DNA from: Eonycteris spelaea
Taxonomy: Eukaryota; Chordata; Mammalia; Chiroptera; Pteropodidae
DNA length: 64,000 nt
Assembly: GCA_003508835.1 (NCBI GenBank)
Contig: PUFA01000066.1
Location: 1,488,001 to 1,552,000 of the forward strand
Direction of reading: 5' to 3'
Of the stretch, positions 31,660 to 44,080 are shown piece after piece. Positions within the stretch are counted from its first letter, which is position 1; each line of letters opens with the position of its first letter. Under the pieces are notes generated by a model, which saw nothing but the letters and a program-made list of their open reading frames with translations, made no database searches and was not told the origin of the DNA. The position numbers and the translations under genes were made by a program.

Positions 31660-33035
31660 GTTTAGTTTAGACATGAGGGCAGCCCTTTCTCTGCCTGCTC
31701 CCTCTCTCACGAGTGTGAATCTGGGGCTCTATATCTTCTGGGCTGTCCGTGCCCGATGTTTAGCATATGAAACTCTCAGGCACAACCACATTGAGCCTGA
31801 GGTTGCCTGCGTGCTGAGTAAGAAGAGACGATTGCAGCTCATTGACAATTCAACCGTCTCCTTGTGGCTTTCAAGAAAAGAGGCTGAAAGGACAGAGACC
31901 TTCAGGGAGGTGGTTATAGCCTGTCTGTCACCGCTGGGGAGAGCGATAACTAGAGAATGATTTATGATAACCTTCTGGCCCAGTAAGAGTCAAGTGGCGT
32001 AAAGGGGAAAATAGCTCTTCCGTGGTCACCTGCCTACTGTTTAGTGAGCGTTTGTGCTCCGTTGAGCCACACGGGAACTTTACACCTATAAACGGCTGCC
32101 TCTTACAGTCACTCCATTTACTCAGTTACGCCGTCCCCTGTGCAGGTAGGGCTTGGGGCAAAAGGCTCCAGTTGCATTCATCATCTGCACCCAGGTACAT
32201 AATTTTGAATAGGAATCCTGTCCCTTTAAGAAACAGGAGCAGCTTGAAATCAATCCTGGGGACAGCGCATGAGTGGGAGGAGCTACATATCAGAGCTTTG
32301 AGTGACGGGAGCTATAGTGTCTCTGCTCACAAGCACCGAGGTATCTTTATGCAAATAGATACGTGGGGTGAGTTTTGGACCAAGTTCTTAGCTAGGTTAG
32401 TTTCTCAGTCCAATTACCTAGCCCTTCTTGGAAATCTCCCACCTACCCACTACGTTTTAGTAAATTCCTTTTCTGCTGAAATTTACTGGTATGAATTCTG
32501 TTGATTTCAACTAGCCACAGAACAGGGCAGGGAAAGAAAACTAAGCAAGGAAGGAGAGTGACTTGACCCTGACCTCACGAGAGCCTGGGGCATAAATTGT
32601 ATCCCAGAGTTGATCCCAGCTTGAGGCAAGGGTGCTGGCATATCTCCACCTCACTCTGTGGTGGGCTATGGGCGGCCCTAGGACAGGCATGGGGTTATAA
32701 CCTCCTGGGAAAGGAAGCTCCACTTGGTCTAGGGCAGTACTCTGGGAAGGGGCACCTGTGAGCCTTGATCAGCCACTGCTTAAAGCACCTGGTGCCTGAG
32801 GTCAGCAAATGGGATCCAGACAGGGCCCACAGCATCACCACCCCTCCCGATGGTCCACTAATGGGTGGGAGGTCAAGGTGTCCTGTTCAGGAAAAAGTCA
32901 GAGACAGACTCGGTTCATCCTGTGCTGGGGACTGCAAGGTTTGCAGGGCTGCTGCAGCGTCTGCCAAGAGGCGTAACAAAAAAGGGCAGGAAAATCACAC
33001 TGGGACAATTTAGACGTCCATTCCAACCAGCAGCG
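31660..33035. other. Unique non-coding sequence
   Basis: About 1.4 kb without recognised repeats. A 160-codon plus-strand frame (32022-32504) has no domain. An octamer-type ATGCAAAT motif lies near 32350, downstream of a stretch with CCCTTTAAG. The region could be regulatory, but nothing here proves it. Confidence 0.4.
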
Positions 33036-33039
33036 TTCC

Positions 33040-33240
33040 ACCTAAGCACCAACCTCGCCCCTTGCTGGCTGTGGGATCTCGGGTGAGTTTTTTTCTCTCT
33101 CTGGGTTCATTTCAGATTGAGAATGGGGTCCTGGCATCTGCAATAGGGACTAATTCTGGGGACCCACACAGCACCCCACTCCTACTCGTTCTTCATGCGC
33201 TCATTTTGAATGCCCTGCTGGATGTTTGTGTCGATGAAAC
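33040..33240 (+). repeat. MIR SINE fragment
   Basis: 'cttgctggctgtgggatctc' followed by 'gggttcatttcagattgaga' and 'atggggtcctggcatctgca' follows the MIR sense strand core. Diverged, and the 3' limit is uncertain. Confidence 0.5.
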
Positions 33241-33244
33241 GCTG

Positions 33245-35855
33245 CTTAAAATGCCCCGACGACCCTAAAACCAAATTCCATTTTCCAGAGACACAAATTA
33301 TTTTTTCGCTGTTCTAAAATGCCTGAGTCTTCTTAAGAATGAAACCACGGCGTAAATTAAGAGAAGGCTGTATTTTGTTTCTTTCAGGACTTCGTGGAGG
33401 GCTGTGCACCAGGCTCAAGACTGGTGGCAGTTGAGTTGCCCCAAACAGCACAACTGTCACCAGTCTGCGTCTGTAGCTTCATTCACCGGGATTCAGTGTC
33501 TAAGTTCAAGCCTCTGATGACTTTATTATATCTTCTAGATGAGTGTACCAGAGCATTTATGTGTTGAAATGTGTTTTATTACAAATCCCTTTCCTCGCCT
33601 CTTTACATTATAGTTGGGATACTATGTTGGTTAGAAACTATGCATGTGGGTAAAGTGGAAATTATAAAATGTTTGTTTTAACAACAAGGCACTGGCTCTG
33701 AAAAAGTCGAGAACCACAACTGTGAACAGAGTCAGCGATGCCGTCACTTTCCCCGAAGAAATCAGTCAGTCACATCGAGAAACAGATTTGAGCTGTTTGT
33801 TTGTTAGTTAGAGCTGAATTTTACAATGACGGACCATTTTTTTCTGTCCTTCTTTCCCATCTAGCCCCCTCCTTTGCTGGGACAAACACCCACTCTTAAG
33901 AAGTCTGCTTGGGGACCAAGATAATTTTTATCCCACGTCCGTCCGGGGAAACTCTTCCAGAATCGTCCTCAGCAGCACTAGTATGGCTGGCTGGCTCCCT
34001 TTGCCTGGGGGCAGACCTGGGTTTCTGCCAGATTTAGGTCCTTGCCTGGTGAGCAAGTAATTTGTTTCCTCCACAGGAGACCCAGCAACAAGCAAGAAAC
34101 AAACAAACACATTTTTCAAAAATGCAAAAAAGCTTAGTCATGCAAATCAGAGTGGAGGAGAGAGGATAAAAAAAGGTCCTCATTCATTTTCTGGAACTTC
34201 AGTGGGGCCCTGGCCCACGGGCCGGGCCCGTTTCTATTAAAACCCTCCGCCCAGAGCAGCAAACAGCCTGGCCCATTAATGCACATTAATAAAGGGTTGT
34301 CCCGATTGGCGTAAACACCACCTGTTCCTGGGACACCAAGAAGCAGAAAATGAACCAGAGGTGAACTGTGTCCTTAGCGGTGGCACAATATGGGTTCTTC
34401 GAGGTGTGATTTAGTCCCTTCCACTGGAGGCTCCCAGACAGCCACCGGTTCTCACAGGGGGGCAGTGCCTGAGCAGCACGTCGAGGTCTCTTGGATACCG
34501 GGATGGAGCTGTCATTGTGATTCATGGCGCCTCTGACATCACGGGGCGTTTCTGTGATGCAAAGTTGTCTAGACACGCACAAGGGGACCAGTGACTCTGT
34601 GTCAGTCGTTATGGCCATGTCCACCACACGGGAACACACGGAGACCCACTGTTTTCGTCGGAGAGCGGGTCCTGTTTTGATCGGGTACGGCAAGACATGT
34701 AGAAAGGAGAAATGGCTGTCACGAAGGACGTTTGTTAGACTCCTGGATCCATAGACTAGGATGCAGGGCAAGCAGGGTCGCGAGGAGAAGAACCGGGTCA
34801 GGAGGCAGAGGGAGCACCGTGGCAAGACCCGTCACTGTAGTTTCTGTGAGAAGAACGGGTGACTCGGGGCCAACAGGCTTAGGATTGGCCAATGTGAACG
34901 ATTCCAGTGGCTCTGGGGCCTAGGGGTTGTCCCTGCTCGTTGGGTATTGGCCCCGGCGTGATTCGGGCATGTGCGTAGCAGCCCAGAGTGTGATTGCCTG
35001 ACAGACGAGGTGGTTGGGGGTGTGGGCTGCATTGGGTAGTTTGTATCCGAAAAGCACAGTCCAGGGAGAATTGTTTACTGGCTCTTGAAATTGGCTTAAC
35101 TCCAGGAGGGGCAGTCCCTCCAGGGGCAGCAGGTCCCAAGATGTCAAAGCATCAGAATGCAGAAAATAAAAGACGTGGTTCATGTACAGACAGAAATACG
35201 ACATCGCACACACATATACACGTGCGTGAGTAGCTGAGTTAAAAAAGCGCCCTCCATTCCTGTAGAAAGTAGTTAGGTCACTTTACCTTATTATCCAATG
35301 GTGTTCTTTAATTGCAAGAACACTTGAGAAGCTGCAGGGGTAAAGTTGACAAATCCAAGTGTCATAATTATGCATCATGCATACATTCTGCCTTCACGTC
35401 TTATCTGGGAAGTATAAAACCCAAACAGACTAAGGGGAGGCTCAGACAGCTTGGATGCATGTGGGCAGAACAAGAAGGGAATTAATAGGGAGGAGGTCCC
35501 CTTGTCAGTGCCACTTCCACTGGCACAGGGAAGCCTGTCACAGGATATTACCTGGGTCAGGAAATTTAGAAGCAGGTGTTCGATGTAATAGTCACACATC
35601 CTGTTCCTCATTCTGAGATGCCCCAAGCAGGCGGCGGAGTCCTGGTGAGGAAAGGACCAGTCCCAGCTGAGGCTGCCTGGCTTGGTCAGCCCTGGACTTC
35701 CCACAGGGCCACAGGGACACCTCCCATGTCCCCACCTCCTCCCCACCCACAAGTCAAGCCCTTCCTGCCCAGAGTGGGAGGTTTCCCTGCCCTGAAAAGA
35801 TGCTCGAAGACTCAGAGATGTGTCTAGACCTCGGGCTTGAGTGGGCGCTTACCTA
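33245..35855. other. Unique non-coding sequence
   Basis: About 2.6 kb with no gene. A 179-codon minus-strand frame (34286-34825) has no recognisable domain. A stretch with an ATGCAAAT octamer (about 34140-34147), a TATA-like AT patch and two ATTAAT cores at 34275-34292 is described as a candidate regulatory element. Confidence 0.4.
34125..34300. promoter_or_regulatory. Candidate regulatory element with octamer and ATTAAT cores
   Basis: An ATGCAAAT octamer, the POU-factor consensus, lies near 34140. About 130 bp downstream 'cccattaatgcacattaata' repeats an ATTAAT core twice. The intervening GC-rich segment and lack of repeat origin make it unlike its surroundings. This is pattern evidence only. 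Such motifs occur by chance, so confidence is low. Confidence 0.25.
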
Positions 35856-35859
35856 CCCT

Positions 35860-36060
35860 TCCCTGTCCTTGTCCTGGACTCGCTGACCTTCCGTCTGTGC
35901 CACAAGTGTGCCAGCTTCATCCCGGTCCAGGGCCTTTGTTCAAGCTCTGTGTCCTCCTGGGATGCTGTCCTTCAGCTCTTGGCATGGCTGCCCTGTCTCA
36001 CCTTCTAGGGCTCTAGGAATGTCACCCCTCAGGGTCCCTCCTGATAGCACTGTCTACAGA
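35860..36060 (+). repeat. L2 LINE fragment
   Basis: 'ggtccagggcctttgttcaa' and 'gctctgtgtcctcctgggat', with 'gctgtccttcagctcttggc' downstream, correspond to the plus-strand L2 3' coding region. Confidence 0.6.
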
Positions 36061-36299
36061 AGCCACCTCCACGAAGGCTCTTCCTAGCAATGTCACCCTG
36101 TTTTCTCTTCTGGGTACCACTCATCACCATCCGAAATGACCTTGAGAACATGTTTCCTTGGTGTCATCTCTCCCCTCCCCGCCACCTGCGTGTGAGTGCC
36201 AACGGGGGGGACCTGCCTCTCCTGCTAAGTCCTATGTGGCCAGTATCTCAGGTGGCACCTGGCACAGAGATACTGCCCCTGGCATGACTGGGATGCGCG

Positions 36300-36450
36300 G
36301 TGGGTGAGCCTGATGTCTGGAGTTCTGGGCTCACAGCCTGGCCCTTTACAGGGATGCTTCATCTCTGAGCCGACGTTTCCTCTTCCGTGAAACGAGGCTC
36401 ATAGAAAACTCACCTCTCATGACTGTTGTCATCACCCCTTCGTGTGCTTT
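36300..36450 (+). repeat. MIR SINE fragment
   Basis: 'tctggagttctgggctcaca', 'tctctgagccgacgtttcct' and 'cttccgtgaaacgaggctca' follow the MIR sense strand from the B-box side to the core. Confidence 0.6.
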
Positions 36451-36489
36451 CCGACTGCTCCTTACGTTTACATAGATGATGCATCGCTT

Positions 36490-36720
36490 TCCGTTTTTTG
36501 TTTTTTTCAAGTATAAAGCAAACATGCAAATAAATGACTATAAAAGATCACATAGCAAAGCATGGTAATAAGTGAAAAGTGAAATTCTTCCTCCCCTTCG
36601 GGCTGTTTACTCCCTTGTGCTTCTGCTATTTGGAGCTTTCTGGGGGCTATAACCAATATTCCAGATGATACGTATAAGCTTTTCTGGGTTTGTCGTCTCC
36701 TGAATATGCATGGACTCTCC
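36490..36720 (-). repeat. Possible old L1 3'-UTR fragment
   Basis: 'tataaagcaaacatgcaaat', 'aagtgaaattcttcctcccc' and 'ccagatgatacgtataagc' resemble a diverged L1ME/MC-type 3' untranslated region. Assignment is weak. Confidence 0.3.
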
Positions 36721-37109
36721 TGCCATGAAAGTGACAACTTTAGTTCCTTACGGCAGCGCACCTTCCTTTCACCATCCTGAGTTGTAGTACGTGCTTTTTA
36801 AATTTCAAACCCTCCTGCCGGTCAACTTTACGACTTAATAAACCGAACCCCCTCTTTCCCCTTCCATTCAGCGCGGCCGTGAGTGCCACGTGCCCTCAGC
36901 ACTTGATGGGGAAACTGGAGTGGCCACACTGTTCCCCATCTTGCCTCATACTCCCCCTCTGTGTTCCCCCTGTCCCTCACCAAACCTGTCTGGTACATGG
37001 TACTTTTAATCATCGAGATTTATAAAACGCGAGCCACGGTCTACAGCCGCCTGGTGTCTGCCGTGCTTTGACCGTGGGGGGTTCCACAAAGGGAAACCGG
37101 GGCGTGTGC
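36721..37109. other. Unique non-coding sequence
   Basis: Nothing recognised. Confidence 0.35.
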
Positions 37110-37270
37110 TGATAGCGCTGGAATCATCTGGGGCCCGTCCCGTGTGTCTCGCTCCCTGGACTATGAGCCTTGTGAGGTCAGGGGTCATGTCCATCTGGGT
37201 CACACCCCATCCCAGGGGCCAGCGCAAGCCTGGCACTTGGTACCTGCTCAGTAAAGAAGAGGAGTGGGGG
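37110..37270 (+). repeat. L2 LINE 3' end
   Basis: 'ggactatgagccttgtgagg', 'tcaggggtcatgtccatctg' and 'caagcctggcacttggtacc', then 'tgctcagtaaagaa', match a plus-strand L2 3' end. Confidence 0.7.
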
Positions 37271-40200
37271 AGCCAGAGGTGGTTTGGAGATGACGATGGG
37301 GCGGCCATGTAAAGTGTTCACATTTGACCATCCTCTCCTGCGATGCTGACTTAATGTTAGTGAAGCCTGGAGCGCAGACCGTGGCCCTCGGGAGGCTCTG
37401 ACGAATGTTGACGCCCCTGCTTCTCACTGTTCCCTGACTGTGAAGGGACCTTCCGATTTGGCCGCGACGTAAACACGCTGGTCTCCCAAGAGCTGTTAGG
37501 ACCTGACCGTCTTTCCCCTGATGAAGCGGGGAGAACGACACGTGACCTGTTTGCGGAGGTGGCTTTGGGGTGGAGACACCTCGCAAGGCATCACCCCCCC
37601 GCAGGCTCTGTGAAGAAGAGGCTGGTGACAGCCGTGTGGGGGGAGCTGAGAGGCCAGGGAAGGGACAGAGCCCGGCCTGGGGGTCCCGGATGCTGGGATG
37701 CAGGAAAGGGCCGTGGAGCAGCTGCAACAACAGGACGAGCCCTTCCGGCGAGGAGCTCCAAGGCAGGCTCGTTTTCTTAGTGGGAAACCTCAGGAACAAA
37801 GGGGCCCGCACCCCCCACTGCAGTAAGGATGTCCCACCGCCGCACACACAGGTGTAAGCACATCATTGCCGTTGTAACAGAGACCAAAGTGTGCGCCCCT
37901 GGCAGGAAGTGAGCACAGGCACCTTGGTGACGCTTCCCTGACAGGTCACTGAATTCAGCCAAAGAAAATGGCCCACGGGGCCGTGGGTGAGGATGCACAG
38001 GATGCTCACTCACAGGTGTCAATATTCTTTTCGTTTCTGGGCAGTTTGGGGGTTTCCCAAGGGGCCAGGGAAATTGCCGCCCCCCAAATGGGATTCTCCG
38101 TGACACGTGGCAGAACAGCTGACTCAGGTGGGTTGGCTGATGGCATTATTCGTCTCCTGCGCTGGTGCCGGGTCTTCAGGCAGAGCTGGGTCTGAGGGCT
38201 CAGCCCCGACCCTTGGACTCAGCCTTGTCCACACCCTCCACGGCACTGGCTCCCCTGCGGGTTTCTGCCTGGCCCAGCAGTTACAGGTGGGCCTGGCTCG
38301 TGTGCTCTCCAGGGCCTGGGGCTCGGGGTCGGCTCAGCCTAACACACAGACCGAGGCGGGAAGGTGAATTCTAATGACGGTCAGGTTCTGCTCATACAGG
38401 AGAACGCCCCGCGCTTCCCGGCCTCCCGAGGGAATGGGGTGGTTGGTGCAGAAGAAGTTCTGCCATCGGGAATTTATTTTTGACGCTTCTGTCCACCTGG
38501 GGATTCATTCGTACCCGTGAAGGTGGTCGCGAGGTGGAGGGTGACAGCCGCATTCTGTCTACACCCTAGAACGAGTGACTTGGTGACTCTGGTTCACAGG
38601 TGAGCAGACTTCAGGGCTTCGGTTGTCAAGGGCCAGCGTGGACACTTTCCCAGCCAGGACTGCGCTCGGCTCCAGTCCACGGAAATGGGTTCCAGGAGCC
38701 TAACCCGACGGCGGCTGCTGTGCTCCAGGTAAACGGGTCCAGGGTCAGCGTGACGTCCACAGGGCCGGCTCCTGCCGCGGCTCTGCCCTCCGTCCTCGCT
38801 GGGCCTCCTCTCGCACGGTCTCCTGTGGCTGCAGGTGCTGCTGCTCAGCCCCTCGCCTGTCACCAGCCGGGAGGGAAGGATGAGGAGACGAGAAGCAGGA
38901 GGCGGCGTAACAGGCAGCGGGCGCTTTCCCAGAGGCCCCGGCAGCCGTCTGCTTCCGCCTCATGGCTAGAATGGTGTCACGCAGGCTCAGCGGCAGGGGC
39001 TGGACAACATTTGGGGAGCAGGTGACCGTCGGGTCTTGTTAATGAGAAAGAAGGGCGAGCCCTGGGTGGGGAGCTGGTGGTGCCCCTCACAGTCCAATGA
39101 CCTGGCTAAAAAGGTGCGTTTCTGTGCAGAGAACACATGGAGCTGTTTTCCATCAAAGATACATAATTCACATCTTGGCAAACTCGAATTCCTGCTTTTG
39201 AGTAATGAAGGCAACCAAACCACATGATCCAGCCTGCGACTATTCCTCCTGGACTCTGAGTTACCCGTTAACCGCCACGTGGTTCAAACCCAACAGAAAA
39301 TGTTCCAACCCCTCCCTCCTTGGGGCTCACAGACTCACTGCAGCGACCTGGATTAGTTGCTTCTCTGTGCCCAGCACAAGTCACCCCAATGCTCGGTCAA
39401 CTCCGCGGGTGATGCCTCAGCTGCCCTCCAAATGCAGACAAGCTGCGAGCTATTAGATCCTCCTCGCTGGCCAGGACACCTGGGACGGTCCCCCACAGCT
39501 CCAGCCTGGACGCAGTCCCAGAGATAAATCGTAGCTCTTCAAGAAGCCGCAGCAGCCCGTTCATTCTGCTTGAAAATGTCCTTGGATCTTCCCTTGAGAG
39601 CTGGGGTGACAGCCCCGGGCTGGCGTGCTCAGCTCTGCGTAAGATGGCCATCGGCTGGTCCACTTCTGTGATGAGCAAGCTGGTAGCTTCAGGTGGAGTG
39701 AAATAAAAAATCTTCCCCATCACATCCGACCTGGGCGAAGGTTTTGGAGAGACCCGTCTGCAGAAGAAGTGGGAGCGTCTGCAATCGTGGGCTCCGGGCC
39801 GTGGGAAGCGCCCTGCTCAGGCCAGGTTGACACGAACTTGAGCCAAATGGCAGATGGGCGGTTTGCTGCCTTCTGCAATACCTCCTCAAGTCAACAGGAA
39901 TCTTAACGATAGCTGAGCACAACTCAGCAATCACCATGGATATTTTCAACAGAAGAACATAATGCCTGCCACGCACCCATCGCCCAGATGCGGTAACTCT
40001 CAGGGTTTGCCCCTCCCCCTCCAGCTGTCTCCCCGCTGGCTGACAACGTGTTTGGAAGCGCATCCCGCCCTCGCGTGGGCGTTGTCCCGCAGAGCTGCAC
40101 TATCCTCATCGCCTCATGTTCAGATGGCCCCTCTTGTCCGCGACGGCTTCTTCTCACTGCTCGTCCAGAATCGGGATGCAAACGAGGGCCACTCGGCCTT

Positions 40201-40805
40201 CGGTGGTGGCCTCTGAAGTCTCCTGGTCCAGCGTGACCCCCTCCCTCCATCTTCCTTCTCATGGCATTGCCTGTGGAATCCCGGATCAGTGGGGCGCGCC
40301 ATGTCCTGGATGTGTCTGTCTGCTGCCTCCTGGTGTCACGTTTCCATTCCCTCCCCTGGTAGGAGAACGACTGCCCCTGAGCGACCTGGGGAAGGGGTCG
40401 TGGTTTCACATAGTCCCAGCCTGGGGTTGGAACTCCGGGGGAGCCAGCTGCGAGCAATGGCTGTAGAAAGTGACTCTGGGTGTGCTAGGAACACGTCCCG
40501 GGTTGGTGTGGAACTAGCAAAGCCAGGGTTTGCCCCCAAGCACCACTGCCTCACTCCACTCCAGCTCTGATGGGGGGGGGGAGCTGCTTTAATTAGCTGC
40601 CCTGCCTTTCCCAGGTGAGATGTAAATTAGAACTCAATCTGGATACCACGGCCATGAGCTCAGGCATGGAAGAGCTGCTACCAGTTGTGACAGAATAAAG
40701 CACTGGTGAAAGGGCCATGTTACACAAGTATAGGTACTTGACCAACCCAATGGCATTTATCCTGGCCTGAGTTACCTCCTGGATCATGGGTGTGAGTCTG
40801 GGAAG
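37271..40805. other. GC-rich unique non-coding sequence
   Basis: About 3.5 kb with no repeat or gene recognised. CpG is somewhat raised at 38600-38960 but below a clear island. Minus-strand frames of 199 codons (37248-37847) and 177 codons (39924-40457), and smaller plus-strand frames, show no domain and overlap each other on both strands, as expected of chance frames. Confidence 0.4.
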
Positions 40806-40809
40806 TTCA

Positions 40810-41010
40810 AGGTGTGCTCATTATAGTTATAGAAAGACCCTGATGTTGTGTGCTGGGCTCTACTGTGGCACCATCTTACTAAATCCTTGATCGTGATTCC
40901 TTCATTCCACAGATGAGGACATCAAGGCTCAGGGAAGATCAATTTGCTCAAGGTCGTGCATCTTGTAGACCCGAGTTCAGCCTGGACCCCCAGCTTCCCC
41001 TCTTGCTTCA
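40810..41010 (-). repeat. MIR SINE fragment
   Basis: 'tgtgtgctgggctctactgt' and 'cattccacagatgaggacat', followed by 'caaggctcagggaagatcaa' and 'tttgctcaaggtcgtgcatc', follow MIR in reverse complement. Confidence 0.7.
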
Positions 41011-43318
41011 CCATCATTTCCATCTAGTAGCCAATCAATGACTATTCGGAAATGCAAATCAGCCATGATGCACAAACTCAGGATAAACACCTCCAATCCG
41101 TTCCCACCTTTCTTCATGTGAACCCCAGGGTCTTGCCCTGGCGATGAGGCTCGTCTCTCCCCTTTCTGCCTCCCTGCAACCCACTCTCCGTCATCCCTAC
41201 CTTTCAAGAGGCGTCTGGACCCTTGACTGTTTATTGTCTTCTTTCTTTTTAAGTTCCAGAGGGCCTTGGAGAAATGCTTTATTTTTTCCCTCTATCTCAG
41301 GACCTCCTTCCCTCCTCCCACACCAGGGTGTGTCCTCAGGACTAATTAAGCCACAGGGAAAATGATCAGGGCTCTCATCCAGGCCCGAGACACATTTTTC
41401 CCCCTTCCTCCCTTGCTTTTCAAGTCTGATAAAGGGCGCCTTTTCTTCCTGCTTCACCTCAGGTGTCCCTTCTCTGAAGCTGGATTCACCTGCTGCTTTG
41501 TCTCAGTGACCTCACATCACTTTCATGATGTTTTTATCTCAGAACCACCTGGGAGAAAGGGGAACTGGTTATAAAAAGGAAACACCTCTCTTAATTACTC
41601 TTAAACTACAGAGTGAGTCACCCAAGGGCAGGGGGCCGAGGCAGTGGGGTGTTTCTGAAAGCAGGGGCCATAAATCATGGTGGGCTCTGAGCCGCCTTCT
41701 GCAAGCCACGTCATCATCACTGCCCCTCGTGGCATTTAATCGATGGCGGTAGCAGGCGTTCTGAGTGATATTGTCTCATGTAAGATGAGAATCCACCTGC
41801 AGCTGCCTCCGGAGGGAATGTTCCAGAAAGGGGTGGACCGATGCTCTCACTCTGCTGGGTGGGGGGAGAGGTCGCGAGAGGTGCTGTAGCATTTCCGCTG
41901 GGCAGCCCTTAGGGCTCCTCAGACTCCACGGATGCAGTGACCCCACAGAGTATTCTGTAGACGAGGCCTCCTGCAGGTGGGCAAAAGGGAAGGGACCTCT
42001 AAAAAGACCCCAACTCCTCCCTCCTGACCCCTCACGGCTGCTGCTCTGCCATCACCTCCCCGGAGACGAGCAGGCTCTTTACATTTCCACATTATTCCTG
42101 TTCAGGTAATCTGAAAAGGAAATCAAACCCAAGCCCTCTCCCATCCCAAGTCTAATCCTCCGAAGCTCTCACTCTCGGCAGCTCTGGGAAAGGGAGCAGC
42201 CCCCTGTCCCCACATTTATGAGCAGTGTTCAGAGCAGCGGGCGCCCACGGGGAGCGGCAGGCGTAGGCTGTGGTGTCCACAGGGCTTGGATCTGTGCCAG
42301 GCCCAGCTCTGCATGTCCTTGTCCTTGCTGACCAGGGACAGCAAGGGTGAGGGGACACTCAGGTCAGGGCCCAGAGCACTGCCAGCCCCTTGCTCTCTGG
42401 ACAGGCCATGGGACAGGCCAAGTGGGGCCAGGTGCGTGGGGAAGCCACCGGCACCAGGTTTGCCTGCAGCCGGGTTGTCCACTGATGCAAAGCTGTATCA
42501 GCTCCGGGCGATCCGTGCGGGGAAGGCTCTGAACTCCTGCCGTGAAAGGTGGTGGTACCTGCAGCCGCCCGGGGTTCTCCGAGCAGAGATGGTTTTCTCG
42601 TCAGGTGGTCTACAACTGGGGACGTTTGCCCTTTTAGTTTGGGTGTGCAGACACAACCTTTGCGTTGGTAGATGAGGCCTCGTTGTCTTGCCACGGGTGG
42701 TCTCTCGTACTGTGTTAAACTAGAGACACGAGCAGCCGGCGATAGAAGTGACATACCCCGCCCTGCCACCCCCTCCCTGGGACCTGGGTATGTCACTTCT
42801 TCCTGGCCTCACTTGGCTTCTAGGGCCTTTGCTCTCACTCCAAAGTTTAGGTTTCAGAAACCGGGCTGGTTTTGAGACGGTGTGCATTACACACAGAGGC
42901 AGCGAGGGGAGGCCTTGGTTTAATCATCTACCGCTACTCACTCTTGTGCGGCCCTGCGCAAAGAGGCAGATAACTGTGGTTGCAAGGAACAAAGCGCTCA
43001 GTGTAAACAGGCTTCAACGACAGGGGACTTACCGGCTCAAGCCTTCCACAGTCCAGAGATAAAAAGGCTTCGGGAGTGATTTGATCAGGGTCAGTTTCCC
43101 TGAAGTTCTCTTGGTCACCCCTCCGGAGAGTCCTTGTTGACTTCAGAGTGTCCTCCTTCCTGTAGTAGGGAGAGGCTGAAGAGGTTCTGAGAGCCCCATT
43201 CCCACCTACCTTGTCCAGAGAGAACCGCAGAAGAGGCAGGGTGCCCAAGCAAGCATCCTCCTTACATCTAGGCTGGGAGATTCGGAGTCACATAAGGAAG
43301 GGAGTGGCAAATAGTTGC
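41011..43318. other. Unique non-coding sequence
   Basis: About 2.3 kb with no gene or repeat named. It holds the perfect 15-bp inverted repeat at 42744-42800. Frames of 129-145 codons show no domain. Confidence 0.4.
42744..42800. repeat. Perfect 15-bp inverted repeat (stem-loop)
   Basis: The arm AGAAGTGACATACCC at 42744-42758 is exactly complementary to GGGTATGTCACTTCT at 42786-42800, leaving a 27-base loop. As RNA or single-stranded DNA it could fold as a stable hairpin. The stem is shorter than a typical microRNA precursor, and no transcript is known, so no RNA gene is claimed. Confidence 0.9.
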
Positions 43319-43319
43319 C

Positions 43320-43470
43320 TATAATCCCATGACAGGTTCCTATGGCACAGAGAAAAATCACTGAATCTTCTTTGGCAAAACAGAAATAATGATAACGGGT
43401 ATCATAAACTCCTTCCAACCTTGCAATGTTGTCCTAAGAATCCAATGAGTCATGGGGGGGGCAAACGCTT
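43320..43470 (+). repeat. MIR SINE fragment
   Basis: 'gagaaaaatcactgaatctt' then 'ctttggcaaaacagaaataa' and 'tgtcctaagaatccaatgag' follow the MIR sense-strand core and 3' side. Diverged. Confidence 0.5.
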
Positions 43471-43889
43471 TGGAATCAGCAAGGCCCTGTGTAACTATTA
43501 GCAGGAGGAGCAGATGTTGTGGATAGCGCTGTTATTATTATTAATGCACCACCGTTTGCTTGTTTACTGTGAAACGGGTTCTTTCAGGAGGCTGGAGTGC
43601 TCGGTGTCAGATAGCTCAATCAAAAGAGCTGAAAATTCTCTTTCCTTATTGTAAAAATCGTTATTGCATGAGATTGATTTTTAATTAAAATTAATTTTCA
43701 TTACACAAGTGATATATAAACATATTCTCCCTGTAAGAAAATCAAAACATTACAGACAAGCCCAAGTCCCTATTGATCTCATCTGCCTACGCAAAACCGC
43801 CCTTACCAGCTGCTGTGATGAAACTGAAAACCATGATGGGGGCTTTTTCTATGCCGTCATCTATAGGATTACTCAGATAAAATATGTAA
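43471..43889. other. AT-rich non-coding sequence
   Basis: No gene. The part 43690-43790 has the look of an old L1-type 3' fragment (AT-rich lead-in, 'gtgatatataaacatattct', 'caaaacattacagacaag'), but I cannot assign it firmly. Confidence 0.3.
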
Positions 43890-44080
43890 ATCTTCATTCC
43901 TTCAACAAATGCATGTTGAGTATCCACCCTGTGCCACGCACGGCCCCATGGAGCAGACAATCAATCGAATGGAGCAGAAAATGAAGAAATAAAATAAAGA
44001 GGGTAAAGAAATGGGGGATGGATGGTCAGGGAAGGCCTCTGGGAGGAGGTGGCATTTGAGGAGGGAAAGAGGGTTTTGAG
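43890..44080 (-). repeat. L2 LINE 3' end
   Basis: 'cattccttcaacaaatgcat', 'tgttgagtatccaccctgtg' and 'cagacaatcaatcgaatgga', then 'ggtcagggaaggcctctggg' and 'aggaggtggcatttgaggag', follow L2 in reverse complement. Confidence 0.8.

Noticed and set aside
34286..34825. 179-codon minus-strand open frame
   Set aside because: No domain, no family resemblance and no context of a gene. Treated as chance.
37248..37847. 199-codon minus-strand open frame
   Set aside because: No recognisable domain, and overlapping frames on the plus strand. Part of it lies over an L2 3' end.
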